NCBI GenBank assembly: GCA_964504335.1
Contig: CAZDET010000022.1
Location: forward strand, 1-64,000
DNA length: 64,000 nucleotides
Direction: 5' to 3'
DNA from: CAZDET01 sp964504335
Lineage (GTDB): Bacteria > Bacteroidota > Bacteroidia > Chitinophagales > Saprospiraceae
The notes beneath the pieces are model-generated. The model was not told where the DNA came from. It ran no database searches and worked only from the letters and a program-made list of their open reading frames with translations. Below, piece by piece: positions 18,746 through 27,928 of the stretch. Each line of letters starts with the position of its first letter. Positions within the stretch are counted from its first letter, which is position 1. The translations under genes were made by a program, and so were the position numbers.

Positions 18746-18831
18746 AGCCGGTTTGTGTTTAATTGCCCTATTCTGTAGATGGCCAATGCTTCTCTGGATA
18801 TAACACCACACAAGCGAAATAGTGAGAAATT

Positions 18832-18894
18832 AACCAAAACTAATGGTTTTTTAACCATCCAAATTCGACCGGAACCAAAATACCGCTAATTTTG
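18832..18894 (+). promoter_or_regulatory. Overlapping palindromes and promoter between marR- and araC-type genes
   Basis: AACCA (18832-18836) and TGGTT (18844-18848) form one inverted repeat, and ATGGTT (18843-18848) with AACCAT (18853-18858) a second, sharing the middle half-site. Just downstream, TTCG (18864-18867), a 19-bp spacer and TAATTTTG (18887-18894) form a Bacteroidota-type promoter directed at the AraC gene, whose ATG is at 18923. The palindromes could bind the MarR protein, which is inference. Confidence 0.5.
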
Positions 18895-18922
18895 TATTAC
18901 CGTAAAAGGAACGATAGTCTAT

Positions 18923-19807
18923 ATGACCAAACGCCCGACTCTAGAAAAAATCGAGCCCGTTTTCGGGAGCTCGTTCACGATCCGGCAATTTGTTGCCAGT
19001 AATAACCGCGAGAAATGCGATGGAGAAGGATACTGGCATTTCCATCCGGAATACGAGATTGTTTTCGTATCCAACGGCGTTGGAAAACGCCATATCGGCG
19101 ACCACATCAGCTATTTTGAAGACGGGGATCTCATCTTTCTGGGGCCCGACATTCCTCATTTCTCCTTTACCGAAGGCATCACCGAGCCGCACGAAGAGAT
19201 CGTCGTTCAGATGCGGGAAGACTTTCTCGGACCGAACTTCCTGGCAAAGCCCGAAATAGAGAAGATCAAACAGCTTTTCCTGAGAGCCCAACAGGGAATC
19301 TCGTTCAAAGATCCCGTGAAAAAGGAAGTCGGTAAGCGCCTGCGCGACCTCTACGGCTTGACTCCCTTCGACCGGCTGATCGGGTTGCTTTCGATTTTAC
19401 AGACCCTGGCGGAAACGACCGAGTACCAATTGCTCAATGCCAATGGCTACACCTTTGAGGTGAATGCCCAGGACCGTGAGCGGATGGAACGCGTTTACGC
19501 CCTGGTACGCGACCATTTTCAGCGGCAAATTAGCCTGGAGGAAGTGGCAGCTACCACCAATATGACGGTACCGGCCTTTTGTCGCTATTTCAAGAAGCTA
19601 ACCCACCGCACTTTCACGCAATTCGTCAATGAGTACCGCATCGGCCACTCCTGCCGGTTACTAAATGATGAGAGTATGACTATTGCCGCAGTCTCTTTAG
19701 AAAGTGGCTTTAACAACCTATCGCACTTCAATAAACAGTTCAAGCAGATCACGGGAAAAAGCCCCCGCGACTACCGTAGCAGCCTCAAAAAAGTGGTGCG
19801 CCTGTAG
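18923..19807 (+). CDS. AraC-family regulator with N-terminal cupin sensor
   Basis: A 294-residue regulator. Residues 30-90 have a cupin-type ligand pocket (GYWHFHPEYEIVFVSNGVGKRHIGDHI...GDLIFLGPDIPH), typical of AraC proteins that sense sugars or other small molecules. The C-terminal 100 residues carry the double helix-turn-helix: ISLEEVAATTNMTVPAFCRYFKKLT and SMTIAAVSLESGFNNLSHFNKQFKQITGKSPRDYR. The stop lies only 2 bases from the convergent ftsK stop. Its targets cannot be told from the sequence. It may be controlled by the divergent MarR protein. Confidence 0.93.
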   Translation: MTKRPTLEKIEPVFGSSFTIRQFVASNNREKCDGEGYWHFHPEYEIVFVSNGVGKRHIGDHISYFEDGDLIFLGPDIPHFSFTEGITEPHEEIVVQMREDFLGPNFLAKPEIEKIKQLFLRAQQGISFKDPVKKEVGKRLRDLYGLTPFDRLIGLLSILQTLAETTEYQLLNANGYTFEVNAQDRERMERVYALVRDHFQRQISLEEVAATTNMTVPAFCRYFKKLTHRTFTQFVNEYRIGHSCRLLNDESMTIAAVSLESGFNNLSHFNKQFKQITGKSPRDYRSSLKKVVRL

Positions 19808-19809
19808 CC

Positions 19810-22290
19810 TTACCGGCTTTTAATATCCTCCAGAAAGCGCGAGAGTTCAGATTCATCGTACACGAGGACTTCTCGCGCTTTGGAGCCTTCGGCCGGACCG
19901 ACAATACCCATCGATTCCAATTGATCCATGATCCGCCCGGCGCGGTTGTAGCCCAGTTTCAGGCGGCGCTGAATCATCGAAGTCGAGCCGTGTTGCTGAG
20001 CAACGATCAGTCGGGCGGCTTCTTCAAACATTTCGTCCAGATCGGCATAGGTAAGACCGGCGGCTCCCTGAATTTCTTCATCACCGTGAAATTCGGGCAG
20101 GAGGTGGGGTTCGGGATAGCCCGGCTGGTCGGCAATATAGTTGATCACGTCCTCCACTTCGGGCGTATCGACGAATGCGCCCTGCAAGCGCACCATATCG
20201 CCGCCGACACTCAGCAGCATATCTCCCTGGCCGATCAATTGGTCGGCACCCCCCGCATCGAGGATGGTGCGCGAATCCACTTTGGCCGTCACTTTGTAGG
20301 CGACTCGGGCGGGAAAGTTGGCTTTGATCACCCCGGTGATGATATTGACCGACGGACGCTGAGTCGCGATGATGAGGTGCATCCCCACCGCCCGCGCCAA
20401 CTGCGCTAGTCGGGCAATCGGGAGCTCTACCTCCTTACCGGCCGTCATAATTAGGTCGGCGAACTCGTCGATGACCATTACGATGAAAGGCATGAAGCGA
20501 TGCCCCTTTTCCGGATTCAGGCGCCGCTGAACGAATTTTTCGTTGTACTCCTTGATGTTGCGCGCTGCGGCTTTTTTTAATAGATCGTAGCGCTGATCCA
20601 TCTCGATGCACAGGGAGTTGAGGGTGTGCACGACCTTGGTGGTCTCCGTTGTAATCGGCTCCTCGCTATCCGGAAGAAAGGCGAGGAAATGGTGCTCCAA
20701 TCGGGCGTAGGGGAAGAGTTCTACTTTTTTCGGGTCGATGAGCACGAGTTTGACCTGCGAGGGGTGCTTCTTGTACAGGATCGACATGATGATGGCATTG
20801 ATCCCTACTGACTTCCCCTGCCCCGTGGCACCTGCTACCAATAGGTGGGGCATTTTGGCCAGATCCGCCACAAACACGTCGTTGCTGATGGTTTTTCCCA
20901 GTGCAATGGGCAAATCCATTCGCGCCCGCTTGAAGCGCTCGGAGATCAACACCTCCTTCATACTGACGATCTGCTTGCGCTTATTCGGCACCTCGATACC
21001 AATGGTTCCCCGGCCGGGAATTGGAGCGATGATCCGAATACCCAGTGCGGCGAGGCTCAGGGCGATATCGTCTTCCAGGTTTTTGATTTTCGAAATGCGC
21101 ACCCCGGGGGCCGGCACGATTTCGTAAAGCGTAACCGTGGGGCCGATCGTGGCCGATATTTTGGTAATTTCAATTTTGTAATTGAGGAGCGTTTCAATAA
21201 TCTGCTCCTTGTTAGCTTCTAATTCGGCCCGGTCGATTTCAACTTTCCGGTCGCTGTAATCCTGCAGCAAGGACACTACCGGATGCTCGTAGCTGGATAG
21301 TTCCAGGGTCGGGTCGTAGGGTTCGGTATGATCGACATTTTCCTGCTGAGCAGATACCTTCGGCGTGAGTATTGGGTTTGCCTCCGGTTCTGCGCCGGAC
21401 TCCGGAGGGGGGACCTGAATTTCTAATTCCGTATCGGTTTTTGCCTGTGGCCTGTTAGCTTCTTCGGAGCCATCCAATTCAAAGGCCAACTGATTGCCCT
21501 TCGGAATGAGCGGGGTAGCCACGCCATTACTCTCCTCCGGTAGTTCTTCGAGCAACGGTTCCTCTTCTCCCTCCGGCAACCCTACCGGTTGCTCCCCTTG
21601 CAACTTGTCCGGAGGAGTTCCCGACGAAGCTGCCTTCGCTGCGCGCCGCTTCCGGCGACGCCGGGCACCGCTGAGAATATCGCTGAAGTAGTCCACTACC
21701 TGAGCGACTGCATCCTCCAGCGTGAGCTCATTGAAATTGGGATTGGTACGCCACACCACCATGAGTACGCCCACTAGCAGGAATAAAAACACCAAACCGA
21801 CGCTACCCAAAAACGATTGCAGCCACCGATTGACGGCCTCTCCTAAAGCCCCTCCCCACGGAAAGGCAGCCGATCCGAAAATGAATTCCAGAAACACGGC
21901 ACTAAAAAACATGGCCAGCAGCACGTAGTTAAATACGGGAAAAAACTGCGTTAACGGCTGGCGGTAAATTCGATTTAATCCAAGCCGAACGAATAGATAA
22001 ACCAACAGTAAGCTGGGTAACCCGAAGCACCAATAGAAAAAGAAATTGGAAATAATTGCCCCCAACCGCCCCAGCCAATTGGCCATGTCGTGCTCGCTGC
22101 TCAGTAGTAACTGCACACTGAATCGCAGGACGCGATCCTGATCAATCTTCCAGGTAAACAGATAGGAAATGAAGGCTATGGCCAGGTAAATCGCAAAAAA
22201 GATGAACAGAATACCGAAAAGTTTCGGAATTCGCTCGTCGTTTATCCCCAGCCGCAACGCGAGTTGTCCCTTCTTCTGTTTTTTAGCCAT
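19810..22290 (-). CDS. ftsK: FtsK/SpoIIIE-type DNA translocase
   Basis: An 826-residue protein. The first 200 residues contain four hydrophobic segments that anchor it at the division septum, followed by a low-complexity acidic linker (about 205-330). The motor includes the Walker A motif GATGQGKSVG near residue 485 and the Walker B segment FIVMVIDEFADLIM. The last 65 residues are the winged-helix gamma domain (LIVAQQHGSTSMIQRRLKLGYNRAGRIMDQLE), which reads polar chromosomal motifs. FtsK pumps chromosome dimers apart and couples segregation to division. Size is in the usual Bacteroidota range. Confidence 0.97.
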   Translation of the reverse strand: MAKKQKKGQLALRLGINDERIPKLFGILFIFFAIYLAIAFISYLFTWKIDQDRVLRFSVQLLLSSEHDMANWLGRLGAIISNFFFYWCFGLPSLLLVYLFVRLGLNRIYRQPLTQFFPVFNYVLLAMFFSAVFLEFIFGSAAFPWGGALGEAVNRWLQSFLGSVGLVFLFLLVGVLMVVWRTNPNFNELTLEDAVAQVVDYFSDILSGARRRRKRRAAKAASSGTPPDKLQGEQPVGLPEGEEEPLLEELPEESNGVATPLIPKGNQLAFELDGSEEANRPQAKTDTELEIQVPPPESGAEPEANPILTPKVSAQQENVDHTEPYDPTLELSSYEHPVVSLLQDYSDRKVEIDRAELEANKEQIIETLLNYKIEITKISATIGPTVTLYEIVPAPGVRISKIKNLEDDIALSLAALGIRIIAPIPGRGTIGIEVPNKRKQIVSMKEVLISERFKRARMDLPIALGKTISNDVFVADLAKMPHLLVAGATGQGKSVGINAIIMSILYKKHPSQVKLVLIDPKKVELFPYARLEHHFLAFLPDSEEPITTETTKVVHTLNSLCIEMDQRYDLLKKAAARNIKEYNEKFVQRRLNPEKGHRFMPFIVMVIDEFADLIMTAGKEVELPIARLAQLARAVGMHLIIATQRPSVNIITGVIKANFPARVAYKVTAKVDSRTILDAGGADQLIGQGDMLLSVGGDMVRLQGAFVDTPEVEDVINYIADQPGYPEPHLLPEFHGDEEIQGAAGLTYADLDEMFEEAARLIVAQQHGSTSMIQRRLKLGYNRAGRIMDQLESMGIVGPAEGSKAREVLVYDESELSRFLEDIKSR

Positions 22291-22297
22291 ATACTAG

Positions 22298-22305
22298 CAA
22301 AAATA
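22298..22305 (-). promoter_or_regulatory. Candidate -7 element of ftsK
   Basis: On the minus strand TATTTTTG matches the TAnnTTTG consensus 8 bases before the ftsK ATG. That would give an almost leaderless transcript. A clear -33 element at the usual spacing is lacking. Confidence 0.3.
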
Positions 22306-22387
22306 GAGCTTACTAAACGAAAATGTTTATTCTTATTGAAATTTGTTTCAACAACCGGCCGATACTTCCAACAAATCCGGGCACTGT

Positions 22388-22463
22388 TTTGGTATTTTGG
22401 TCTTTTAGTACTTTGGTCTTTTGGTCTCTTTTCGGTCTCAACCTACACCTACACCTACACCAG
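22388..22463. repeat. Simple direct repeats before the YkoF-like gene
   Basis: The stretch contains several near-copies of a TTTTGGTCTTTT/TTTAGTACTTTGG unit, followed by three to four copies of the hexamer ACCTAC. It looks like slippage-prone, low-complexity sequence. The TTTAG-type units recall the TTAG-rich inverted repeats elsewhere in the window, although no arm pairing is seen here. Confidence 0.5.
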
Positions 22464-22498
22464 AACCAGTACACATTAACGCAGGAATCCTTACAGCT

Positions 22499-22765
22499 AT
22501 GACTATATCTGTTGAAATTAGCCTTTATCCACTTACCGAAGCCTACGAAGCACCGGTCATCGATTTCATCGGGCGATTAAAGCAGCACGAAGCGCTCCGC
22601 ATACACACCAATGCGCTCAGTACGCAAATTAGTGGTCCGTACGAGGCAGTTATGGAGGCATTGCGGACGGAGATCAAAACCACCTTTGATGGCTCAGGCA
22701 CCTATTCGATGGTATTAAAAATGCTCAATACGGAAGTAACACCCGGAGCGACTGTCGAAATATAG
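22499..22765 (+). CDS. Thiamine-binding/YkoF-MTH1187-like small protein
   Basis: An 88-residue protein from ATG 22499 (MTISVEISLYPLTEAYEAPV). The opening strand VEISLYPL, the central LRIHTNALSTQISGPYEAVMEALRTEI and overall length fit the YkoF/MTH1187 (DUF77) ferredoxin-like fold, of which some members bind thiamine precursors. Upstream sequence in the same frame runs through simple repeats and is unlikely to be translated. It lies 43 bp before a PLP enzyme on the same strand. Ligand and role are uncertain. Confidence 0.75.
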   Translation: MTISVEISLYPLTEAYEAPVIDFIGRLKQHEALRIHTNALSTQISGPYEAVMEALRTEIKTTFDGSGTYSMVLKMLNTEVTPGATVEI

Positions 22766-22808
22766 GGGGGAAATTGATTACCTTGTCCGGTGGTCAATTC
22801 TACTTCAG

Positions 22809-24005
22809 ATGGCGATTAACATTGCACAGATCCGCAAGGATACGCCCGCCGTTGCGATCAGCACCCACCTCAATAATGCCGGAGCAGCCCTGATGCCCCA
22901 ACCTGTTGTGCGGGCCATGTCGGCTTATCTCGATATCGAAACGCAATTGGGGGGATACGAGTCGGCAGCGTTTCTTGCGGAGCCAATCGCCCGTTTTTAT
23001 GACTACACGGCGGAGTTGTTGCAGGCGGCACCTGCTCAAATTGCCTACACGAGCAGTGCTACCGACAGCTTCAACCGGGCACTGAGCAGCGTTCCCTTCG
23101 AGCGCGGCGAGGTGCTGTTGACGACCCCCTTCGACTACGTCAGCAATCAGATTGCGTTTCTACAGTTGGCAAAGCGACAGGGAGTGCGGGTAATCCGGGC
23201 GGCGGCCACTTCCCACGGTCTGGTTGACGTCGACGATATGCGGCGGCTCATCGACCAGCACCGACCCCGCCTCGTAGCCGTCACGCATGTGCCTACCAAT
23301 CAGGGCATTGTGCAAGATATTGCAGCAATCGGTGCCCACTGCCGGGAACGCGACGTCTGCTACCTGGTAGACGCCTGCCAATCGGCCGGTCAGTTGCCGC
23401 TCGACGTAAAAGCCATCGGCTGCGATTTTTTGAGCGGCACGTGGCGTAAATTTTTGCGTGGCCCACGGGGGGCAGGATTTCTATACGTTTCCGAACGCGT
23501 GCTGCAGCGCGATTGGGAGCCCCTCTTTCTCGATTTACACAGTGCCCGCTGGACGGAAGCTGACCAATATCAGGCCGTTGAGGGTGCCAAACGCTTTGAA
23601 TTGTGGGAACGCAACTTCAGCTCGGTACTCGGAGCGGCCGCCGCCGCCCGCTATGCATTAGACCAGCACCTGGATGCCATCAGTGCCCGCATTTTGCGCC
23701 TGACGGAGTTGCTACGCACCAAGCTGGAGGAGATCGAGGGCGTACGAGTCCAGGAGCGAGGGCCTATCCGCTGCGGCATTTTGACTTTTTCCGTGGAGGA
23801 TATGGAAGCCGTTGACTTTCAGCAGCTGCTCCGAAATCGGCGCGTACACGGATCCATTGTCTATGGAAGTTACGACCCCATCAATCTGAAGTCAAAAGAA
23901 ATCGAGTGGACCTACCGCTTTTCTCCCCATTACTACAATACGGAGTCTGATATCGAGCGAGCGGCGGTCATTGTGCAACATACCCTTCGGGAGCACCGTA
24001 AATAG
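22809..24005 (+). CDS. Class V aminotransferase (cysteine desulfurase-like PLP enzyme)
   Basis: A 398-residue fold-type I PLP enzyme. Visible features are the N-terminal HLNNAGAALMP, a substrate/PLP segment TSSATDSFNRAL, the Asp of DACQSAGQLPLDVKAIGCDF and the Schiff-base lysine Lys214 in SGTWRKFLRGPRGAGFLYV. Related enzymes act as cysteine desulfurases, isopenicillin epimerase-like proteins or ergothioneine-type lyases, so the exact reaction is open. I do not see the SufS/IscS-type active-site cysteine loop clearly. It is followed by a thiolase on the same strand. Confidence 0.87.
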   Translation: MAINIAQIRKDTPAVAISTHLNNAGAALMPQPVVRAMSAYLDIETQLGGYESAAFLAEPIARFYDYTAELLQAAPAQIAYTSSATDSFNRALSSVPFERGEVLLTTPFDYVSNQIAFLQLAKRQGVRVIRAAATSHGLVDVDDMRRLIDQHRPRLVAVTHVPTNQGIVQDIAAIGAHCRERDVCYLVDACQSAGQLPLDVKAIGCDFLSGTWRKFLRGPRGAGFLYVSERVLQRDWEPLFLDLHSARWTEADQYQAVEGAKRFELWERNFSSVLGAAAAARYALDQHLDAISARILRLTELLRTKLEEIEGVRVQERGPIRCGILTFSVEDMEAVDFQQLLRNRRVHGSIVYGSYDPINLKSKEIEWTYRFSPHYYNTESDIERAAVIVQHTLREHRK

Positions 24006-24018
24006 TTCCGTACCTTTG
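23986..24018 (+). promoter_or_regulatory. Candidate promoter of the thiolase-fadJ pair
   Basis: TTCG (23986-23989), 21 bp, then TACCTTTG (24011-24018) matches the Bacteroidota -33/-7 pattern with one -33 mismatch. It overlaps the end of the PLP-enzyme gene and would give a leader of about 12 nt before the thiolase ATG at 24037. Confidence 0.45.
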
Positions 24019-24036
24019 CCCCCATAACCATTCCCC

Positions 24037-25242
24037 ATGGCGGACGCCTACATTTACGATGCCCTCCGAACGCCGCGCGGACGCGGTAGGATCGGCGGTG
24101 CGCTCTACGAGGTGAAACCAGTCAATTTGCTCGCTACTTCCCTGAGCGCCCTGCAACGCCGCACCCAGCTACAGCCCCAACAGATCGACGATATCATCGT
24201 CGGTTGCGTGACGCCCATCGGCGATCAGGGGTTCAACATCGCACGTGCCGCCGCCCTCCGGGCAGGTTGGGACCATTCCGCAGGGGGCGTCCAGATTAAC
24301 CGGTTCTGCACTTCCGGCCTGGAGGCCGTTAATATGGCTGCCGCCAAAATTGCGGCGGGCTGGGATGAAACCATCGTTGCGGGCGGGGTGGAGAGTATGA
24401 GTCGGGTTCCGATGGGAACCGACGGAGGAGCCATGATGTACGATCCGGAAACCATTCGCTACAGCAAGTACATTCCCCAGGGGGTAGCTGCTGATCTGAT
24501 CGCTACACTGGAAGGAATTTCGCGGGAGGATATGGATGCCTACGCCCTGCGATCGCAGCAACGGGCGGCAAATGCCCGTTCGGCCGGGTACTTTCGGGAT
24601 TCGATCGAACCCATCCGGGACCACAGCGGCCTGACCATCCTGCGAGAAGATGAGGAAGTCCGACCGGATACGGACCTGGAGCAACTGGCCCAACTCCCCT
24701 CCAGTTTTGCCCAACTCGGGCAGCAGGGTTTCGAAGAAATGGCCATCCAGCGGTATCCGATGGTAGAGACTATTGCCTACCGGCACACCGCTGGCAACTC
24801 TTGCGGCATTACAGACGGAGCGGCCTGCGTGTTGCTTGGGAATGCCGCCACTGGCGACACGCTGGCCCTTCCGCCACGGGCGCGCATCCGGGCTACCGCC
24901 ACGGCCAGCGTCGATGCTACCATTATGCTAACCGGAGGGGAAGCGGCCGCACGGCTGGCGCTCAAACGAGCGGGCATGAGCGTTGCCGATATCGACCTCT
25001 GGGAATTCAATGAAGCCTTCGCGGCGGTTGTTTTACAGTTTCAACGGTCGATGGGAATCGATGAAGAGCGCCTCAACGTTAATGGTGGAGCCATTGCCTT
25101 CGGCCATCCGCTCGGAGCCACCGGAGCAATGCTGGTCAATATCCTCATCGACGAATTGGAGCGGCGCCAACTGCGAACCGGCTGTGTCGTAGTCAGTGCC
25201 GGTGCCGGCCTTGCCGCCGCTACGATTCTTGAACGCCTATAG
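24037..25242 (+). CDS. Acetyl-CoA acyltransferase (thiolase), FadA/FadI-like
   Basis: A 401-residue thiolase, paired with a FadJ-like multienzyme 2 bp downstream, so it probably performs the thiolytic step of beta-oxidation. The nucleophile Cys91 (RFCTSGLEAVNMAA) and the His of NGGAIAFGHPLGATGA are present. At the C-terminus the motif that normally carries the second catalytic Cys (CxGxG type) reads VSAGAGLAAA, with Ser387 where Cys is usual (codon AGT at about 25195). It may therefore be slower, biased to one direction or specialised. The rest of the fold is intact and of normal length. Confidence 0.88.
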   Translation: MADAYIYDALRTPRGRGRIGGALYEVKPVNLLATSLSALQRRTQLQPQQIDDIIVGCVTPIGDQGFNIARAAALRAGWDHSAGGVQINRFCTSGLEAVNMAAAKIAAGWDETIVAGGVESMSRVPMGTDGGAMMYDPETIRYSKYIPQGVAADLIATLEGISREDMDAYALRSQQRAANARSAGYFRDSIEPIRDHSGLTILREDEEVRPDTDLEQLAQLPSSFAQLGQQGFEEMAIQRYPMVETIAYRHTAGNSCGITDGAACVLLGNAATGDTLALPPRARIRATATASVDATIMLTGGEAAARLALKRAGMSVADIDLWEFNEAFAAVVLQFQRSMGIDEERLNVNGGAIAFGHPLGATGAMLVNILIDELERRQLRTGCVVVSAGAGLAAATILERL

Positions 25243-25244
25243 CC

Positions 25245-27374
25245 ATGATCCAGTACGAAAAAGATACGAACCACATTGTAACCCTCCGCCTGGATATGGA
25301 GGGCCGTTCCGATAACGTCATCAATCACGAAATCGGCGCAGCCTTCTTACCCGTTATGCAACACCTGAAGCGGGAAAAAGCCAGAGGTGCACTGCGCGGA
25401 GTCATTCTTACTTCCGCCAAAAAAACGTTTCTGTCTGGCGGCGAACTGGGGTACCTCTACCGGGCCACCGATCCGGAGGAACTGTTTGCCTACGCCGAGC
25501 AGCTCAAGGGATTTCTCCGCGATTTGGAGCGGCCCGGCGTACCCGTCGTAGCAGCCATCAACGGCGATGCGATCGGCACCGGTTTCGAAGTGGCACTGGC
25601 CTGTCATCACCGCATCGTACTCGATCGGGCCCCCATCCAATTGGGGCATCCGGAAGTAAAGACGGGCCTCATCCCCAGCGGAGGAGCCATTCTGCGCTTA
25701 ATGTGGTTGCTGGGAATCGATAAGGCACTCCCCATCTTACTTGGAGGTCACCGCTACAGCCCCCGGGAAGCCCTTAAAGTAGGCATCATCGATCAGTTGG
25801 CAGCCTCCCGAAAGAATATGATGGAACAGGCAAAGCGCTGGCTCCTGGCCAATCGCCACAAATGCCGCCCCTGGGATGTGGAGGGAGCCACCATTCCCGG
25901 AGGAACCGCCCACGATGTTGCCGTAGCCGCTTTTTTGCGTCGTGCTACGGCGCGGTTAATGGCCGAAACTGGTAACAACTACCCGGCCCAGAGTGCTATC
26001 CTGGAAATCCTATCGGAAGGTTCCAGCCTCGATTTCGAAGCAGCCGCGCGCGTGGATAGCCGGCACTTTGCCGACCTGGTCCGCTCGCAGACGTGCAAGA
26101 ATATGATTAGCACGTTCTGGTTTGATCACCACGCCATCAAAAGCGGTCATAACCGACCGAAGGGATTCGGAAAATTTCGACCTCGAAAAATTGGCATTAT
26201 CGGGGCCGGTCGGATGGGTTCGGCTATCGCCCTTGCCTGTTTGCGCAGTGGCATGGAAGTCATCTTGAAAGACGTGAGTAAGCCGATCGCCGAGCGCGGG
26301 CGGGCCTACGTCGTTCAGAAACTGGACGAACTTATCGAAACCGGCACCTTTCAGCCGGGCGATCGAGAGGAATTGCTCCAACGTATCTCCACCACGCAGC
26401 AATCCACCAGCTTTTCGGACTGTGATCTGGTGATCGAGGCCGTTTTCGAAAATGAAATGGTCAAGAAGAAAGTGACGCGCGAAGCTGAAGCCCATTTGGA
26501 CGAATATTCCCTGTTTGGAACGAATACCATTTCCATTCCGGTTACCAAGCTGGCCACCGCCTCCGTCCGGCCGGCCAATTACATCGGTTTGCATTTTTTC
26601 CACCCTGCCGACGAAGTGCCGCTCGTCGAAATTGTACGGGGCGAGCATACGAGTGATGAGACTGTAGCCCGTGCCTTCGACTTTGTCAATGCCATCAAGA
26701 AAATCCCCATCGTAGTAAAGGACGATTGGGGGTTTTACGCAGCCCGAGTTCGAAACACCTACATTCTAGAGGGCATTACGCTACTTCAGGAGGGGTATCC
26801 CCCGGCACTGATTGAAAACCTGGGTAAGCAGGCAGGCATGCCGCAGGGGGCGCTCGCAGTGGCCGATGAGTTGGGCCTCGATATCGTACTCGGGTACGAA
26901 AAACAAGCCGCCAGTCATTACGGAAGCAAGTACATTCAACACCCCGCTGTAGTGGTACTGGAAAAAATGCTCCACGATATTGGACGAAAAGGCCGGGCTA
27001 AACAGGCCGGTTTTTACGATTATACCGGCGATGAGCGAGCTCTATGGCCCGGATTGACCGAAATCTTTCCATCTGGCCAGAAAGGTTTCGACCGAAAAGA
27101 AATCACCGAACGGCTACTATTTGCCCAGGTAATCGAGGCTTTTTGGTGCCTGCAGGAAGGCGTCATTCAGTCGAAGGAAGCCGCCAACTTAGGAAGTGTG
27201 TACGGATGGGGATTTCCAGCTTTTAAGGGGGGCGTCATTCAATACGTCGAGGATTACGGACTTCCGGCTTTCCTGGATCGGTGTGACACGTTGCGCGAAC
27301 GCTACGGCCAGCGGTTTCGGGCACCGAAAACCCTGAAATCCCTTCCCTTACAACCCGAGCGGGTCGCTGGATGA
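25245..27374 (+). CDS. fadJ: Fatty-acid oxidation multienzyme (enoyl-CoA hydratase / 3-hydroxyacyl-CoA dehydrogenase)
   Basis: A 709-residue fusion. Residues 1-290 are the crotonase domain, with both catalytic Glu conserved in GTGFEVALACHH and LGHPEVKTGLIPSGG. The dehydrogenase domain begins near residue 315 with the NAD motif GIIGAGRMGSAIALA and has the catalytic His in GLHFFHPADEVPLVE. Together these hydrate enoyl-CoA and oxidise the 3-hydroxy product, handing 3-ketoacyl-CoA to the adjacent thiolase. The 2-bp gap after the thiolase stop implies one operon. The gene is followed closely by a convergent response regulator. Confidence 0.95.
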   Translation: MIQYEKDTNHIVTLRLDMEGRSDNVINHEIGAAFLPVMQHLKREKARGALRGVILTSAKKTFLSGGELGYLYRATDPEELFAYAEQLKGFLRDLERPGVPVVAAINGDAIGTGFEVALACHHRIVLDRAPIQLGHPEVKTGLIPSGGAILRLMWLLGIDKALPILLGGHRYSPREALKVGIIDQLAASRKNMMEQAKRWLLANRHKCRPWDVEGATIPGGTAHDVAVAAFLRRATARLMAETGNNYPAQSAILEILSEGSSLDFEAAARVDSRHFADLVRSQTCKNMISTFWFDHHAIKSGHNRPKGFGKFRPRKIGIIGAGRMGSAIALACLRSGMEVILKDVSKPIAERGRAYVVQKLDELIETGTFQPGDREELLQRISTTQQSTSFSDCDLVIEAVFENEMVKKKVTREAEAHLDEYSLFGTNTISIPVTKLATASVRPANYIGLHFFHPADEVPLVEIVRGEHTSDETVARAFDFVNAIKKIPIVVKDDWGFYAARVRNTYILEGITLLQEGYPPALIENLGKQAGMPQGALAVADELGLDIVLGYEKQAASHYGSKYIQHPAVVVLEKMLHDIGRKGRAKQAGFYDYTGDERALWPGLTEIFPSGQKGFDRKEITERLLFAQVIEAFWCLQEGVIQSKEAANLGSVYGWGFPAFKGGVIQYVEDYGLPAFLDRCDTLRERYGQRFRAPKTLKSLPLQPERVAG

Positions 27375-27390
27375 GACATCCGAACTGCTG

Positions 27391-27801
27391 CTAATTGACC
27401 ACCTTGCTCTTGAAGACCATTGACAGGCGCCTCGACAGGTCAAATAAGTCCATTGGCTTTACAATGTAATCTTGTACGCCCAGAGTCCGCGCTTTTCGGA
27501 TATCTCCCGGATCATCGGAAGAAGACAACATGTATACCGGAACGAGGTCGAATACATTACGTTGACGGAAAAACTGTAGCACCTCAATTCCGCTCCGACG
27601 AGGCAGGCTCAGATCCAAAAACAAAAAATCGGGAAGGATTTTGCTCGGCGTACATTCCTGAAAATATTCGATCGCCTGCGCGCCATCGTTTAACCAAAGT
27701 AATTGATGCTTGATGCCGATATCTTCCAGGGCGACCTCGAAGAAGTACTTATCGGCCGGGTTATCCTCTACCAACATTATGTTGAATGACGATCTATTCA
27801 T
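27391..27801 (-). CDS. Stand-alone response regulator receiver (Rcp1/CheY-like)
   Basis: A 136-residue protein consisting only of a receiver domain. Conserved positions are Glu12-Asp13 (metal binding), Asp63 (phosphorylation), Ser93/Ser94 in MLSSSDD (Thr/Ser switch) and Lys115 in YIVKPMD. The extended alpha4-region insert (FRQRNVFDLVPVYMLSSSDD) is typical of the Rcp1 group that pairs with phytochrome or hybrid kinases. There is no output domain and no kinase gene nearby, so its partner is unknown. It ends 16 bp from the convergent fadJ stop. Confidence 0.92.
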   Translation of the reverse strand: MNRSSFNIMLVEDNPADKYFFEVALEDIGIKHQLLWLNDGAQAIEYFQECTPSKILPDFLFLDLSLPRRSGIEVLQFFRQRNVFDLVPVYMLSSSDDPGDIRKARTLGVQDYIVKPMDLFDLSRRLSMVFKSKVVN

Positions 27802-27928
27802 ACCTGTCGTGTTGATCTTTAGTAGCTATTCAATAACGGGCAGGTGCAGGCACCCATCGACCCGAAACACCTCGTTGTAGGGCAGAAGTGCCTGTAGGTC
27901 TTTTGATTAGGTAACCTCAAAAAAGATG

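Noticed and set aside
22441..22463. Short tandem ACCTAC repeats, considered as a CRISPR remnant
   Set aside because: There are no spacers, no repeats of 23-40 bp and no cas genes in the window.
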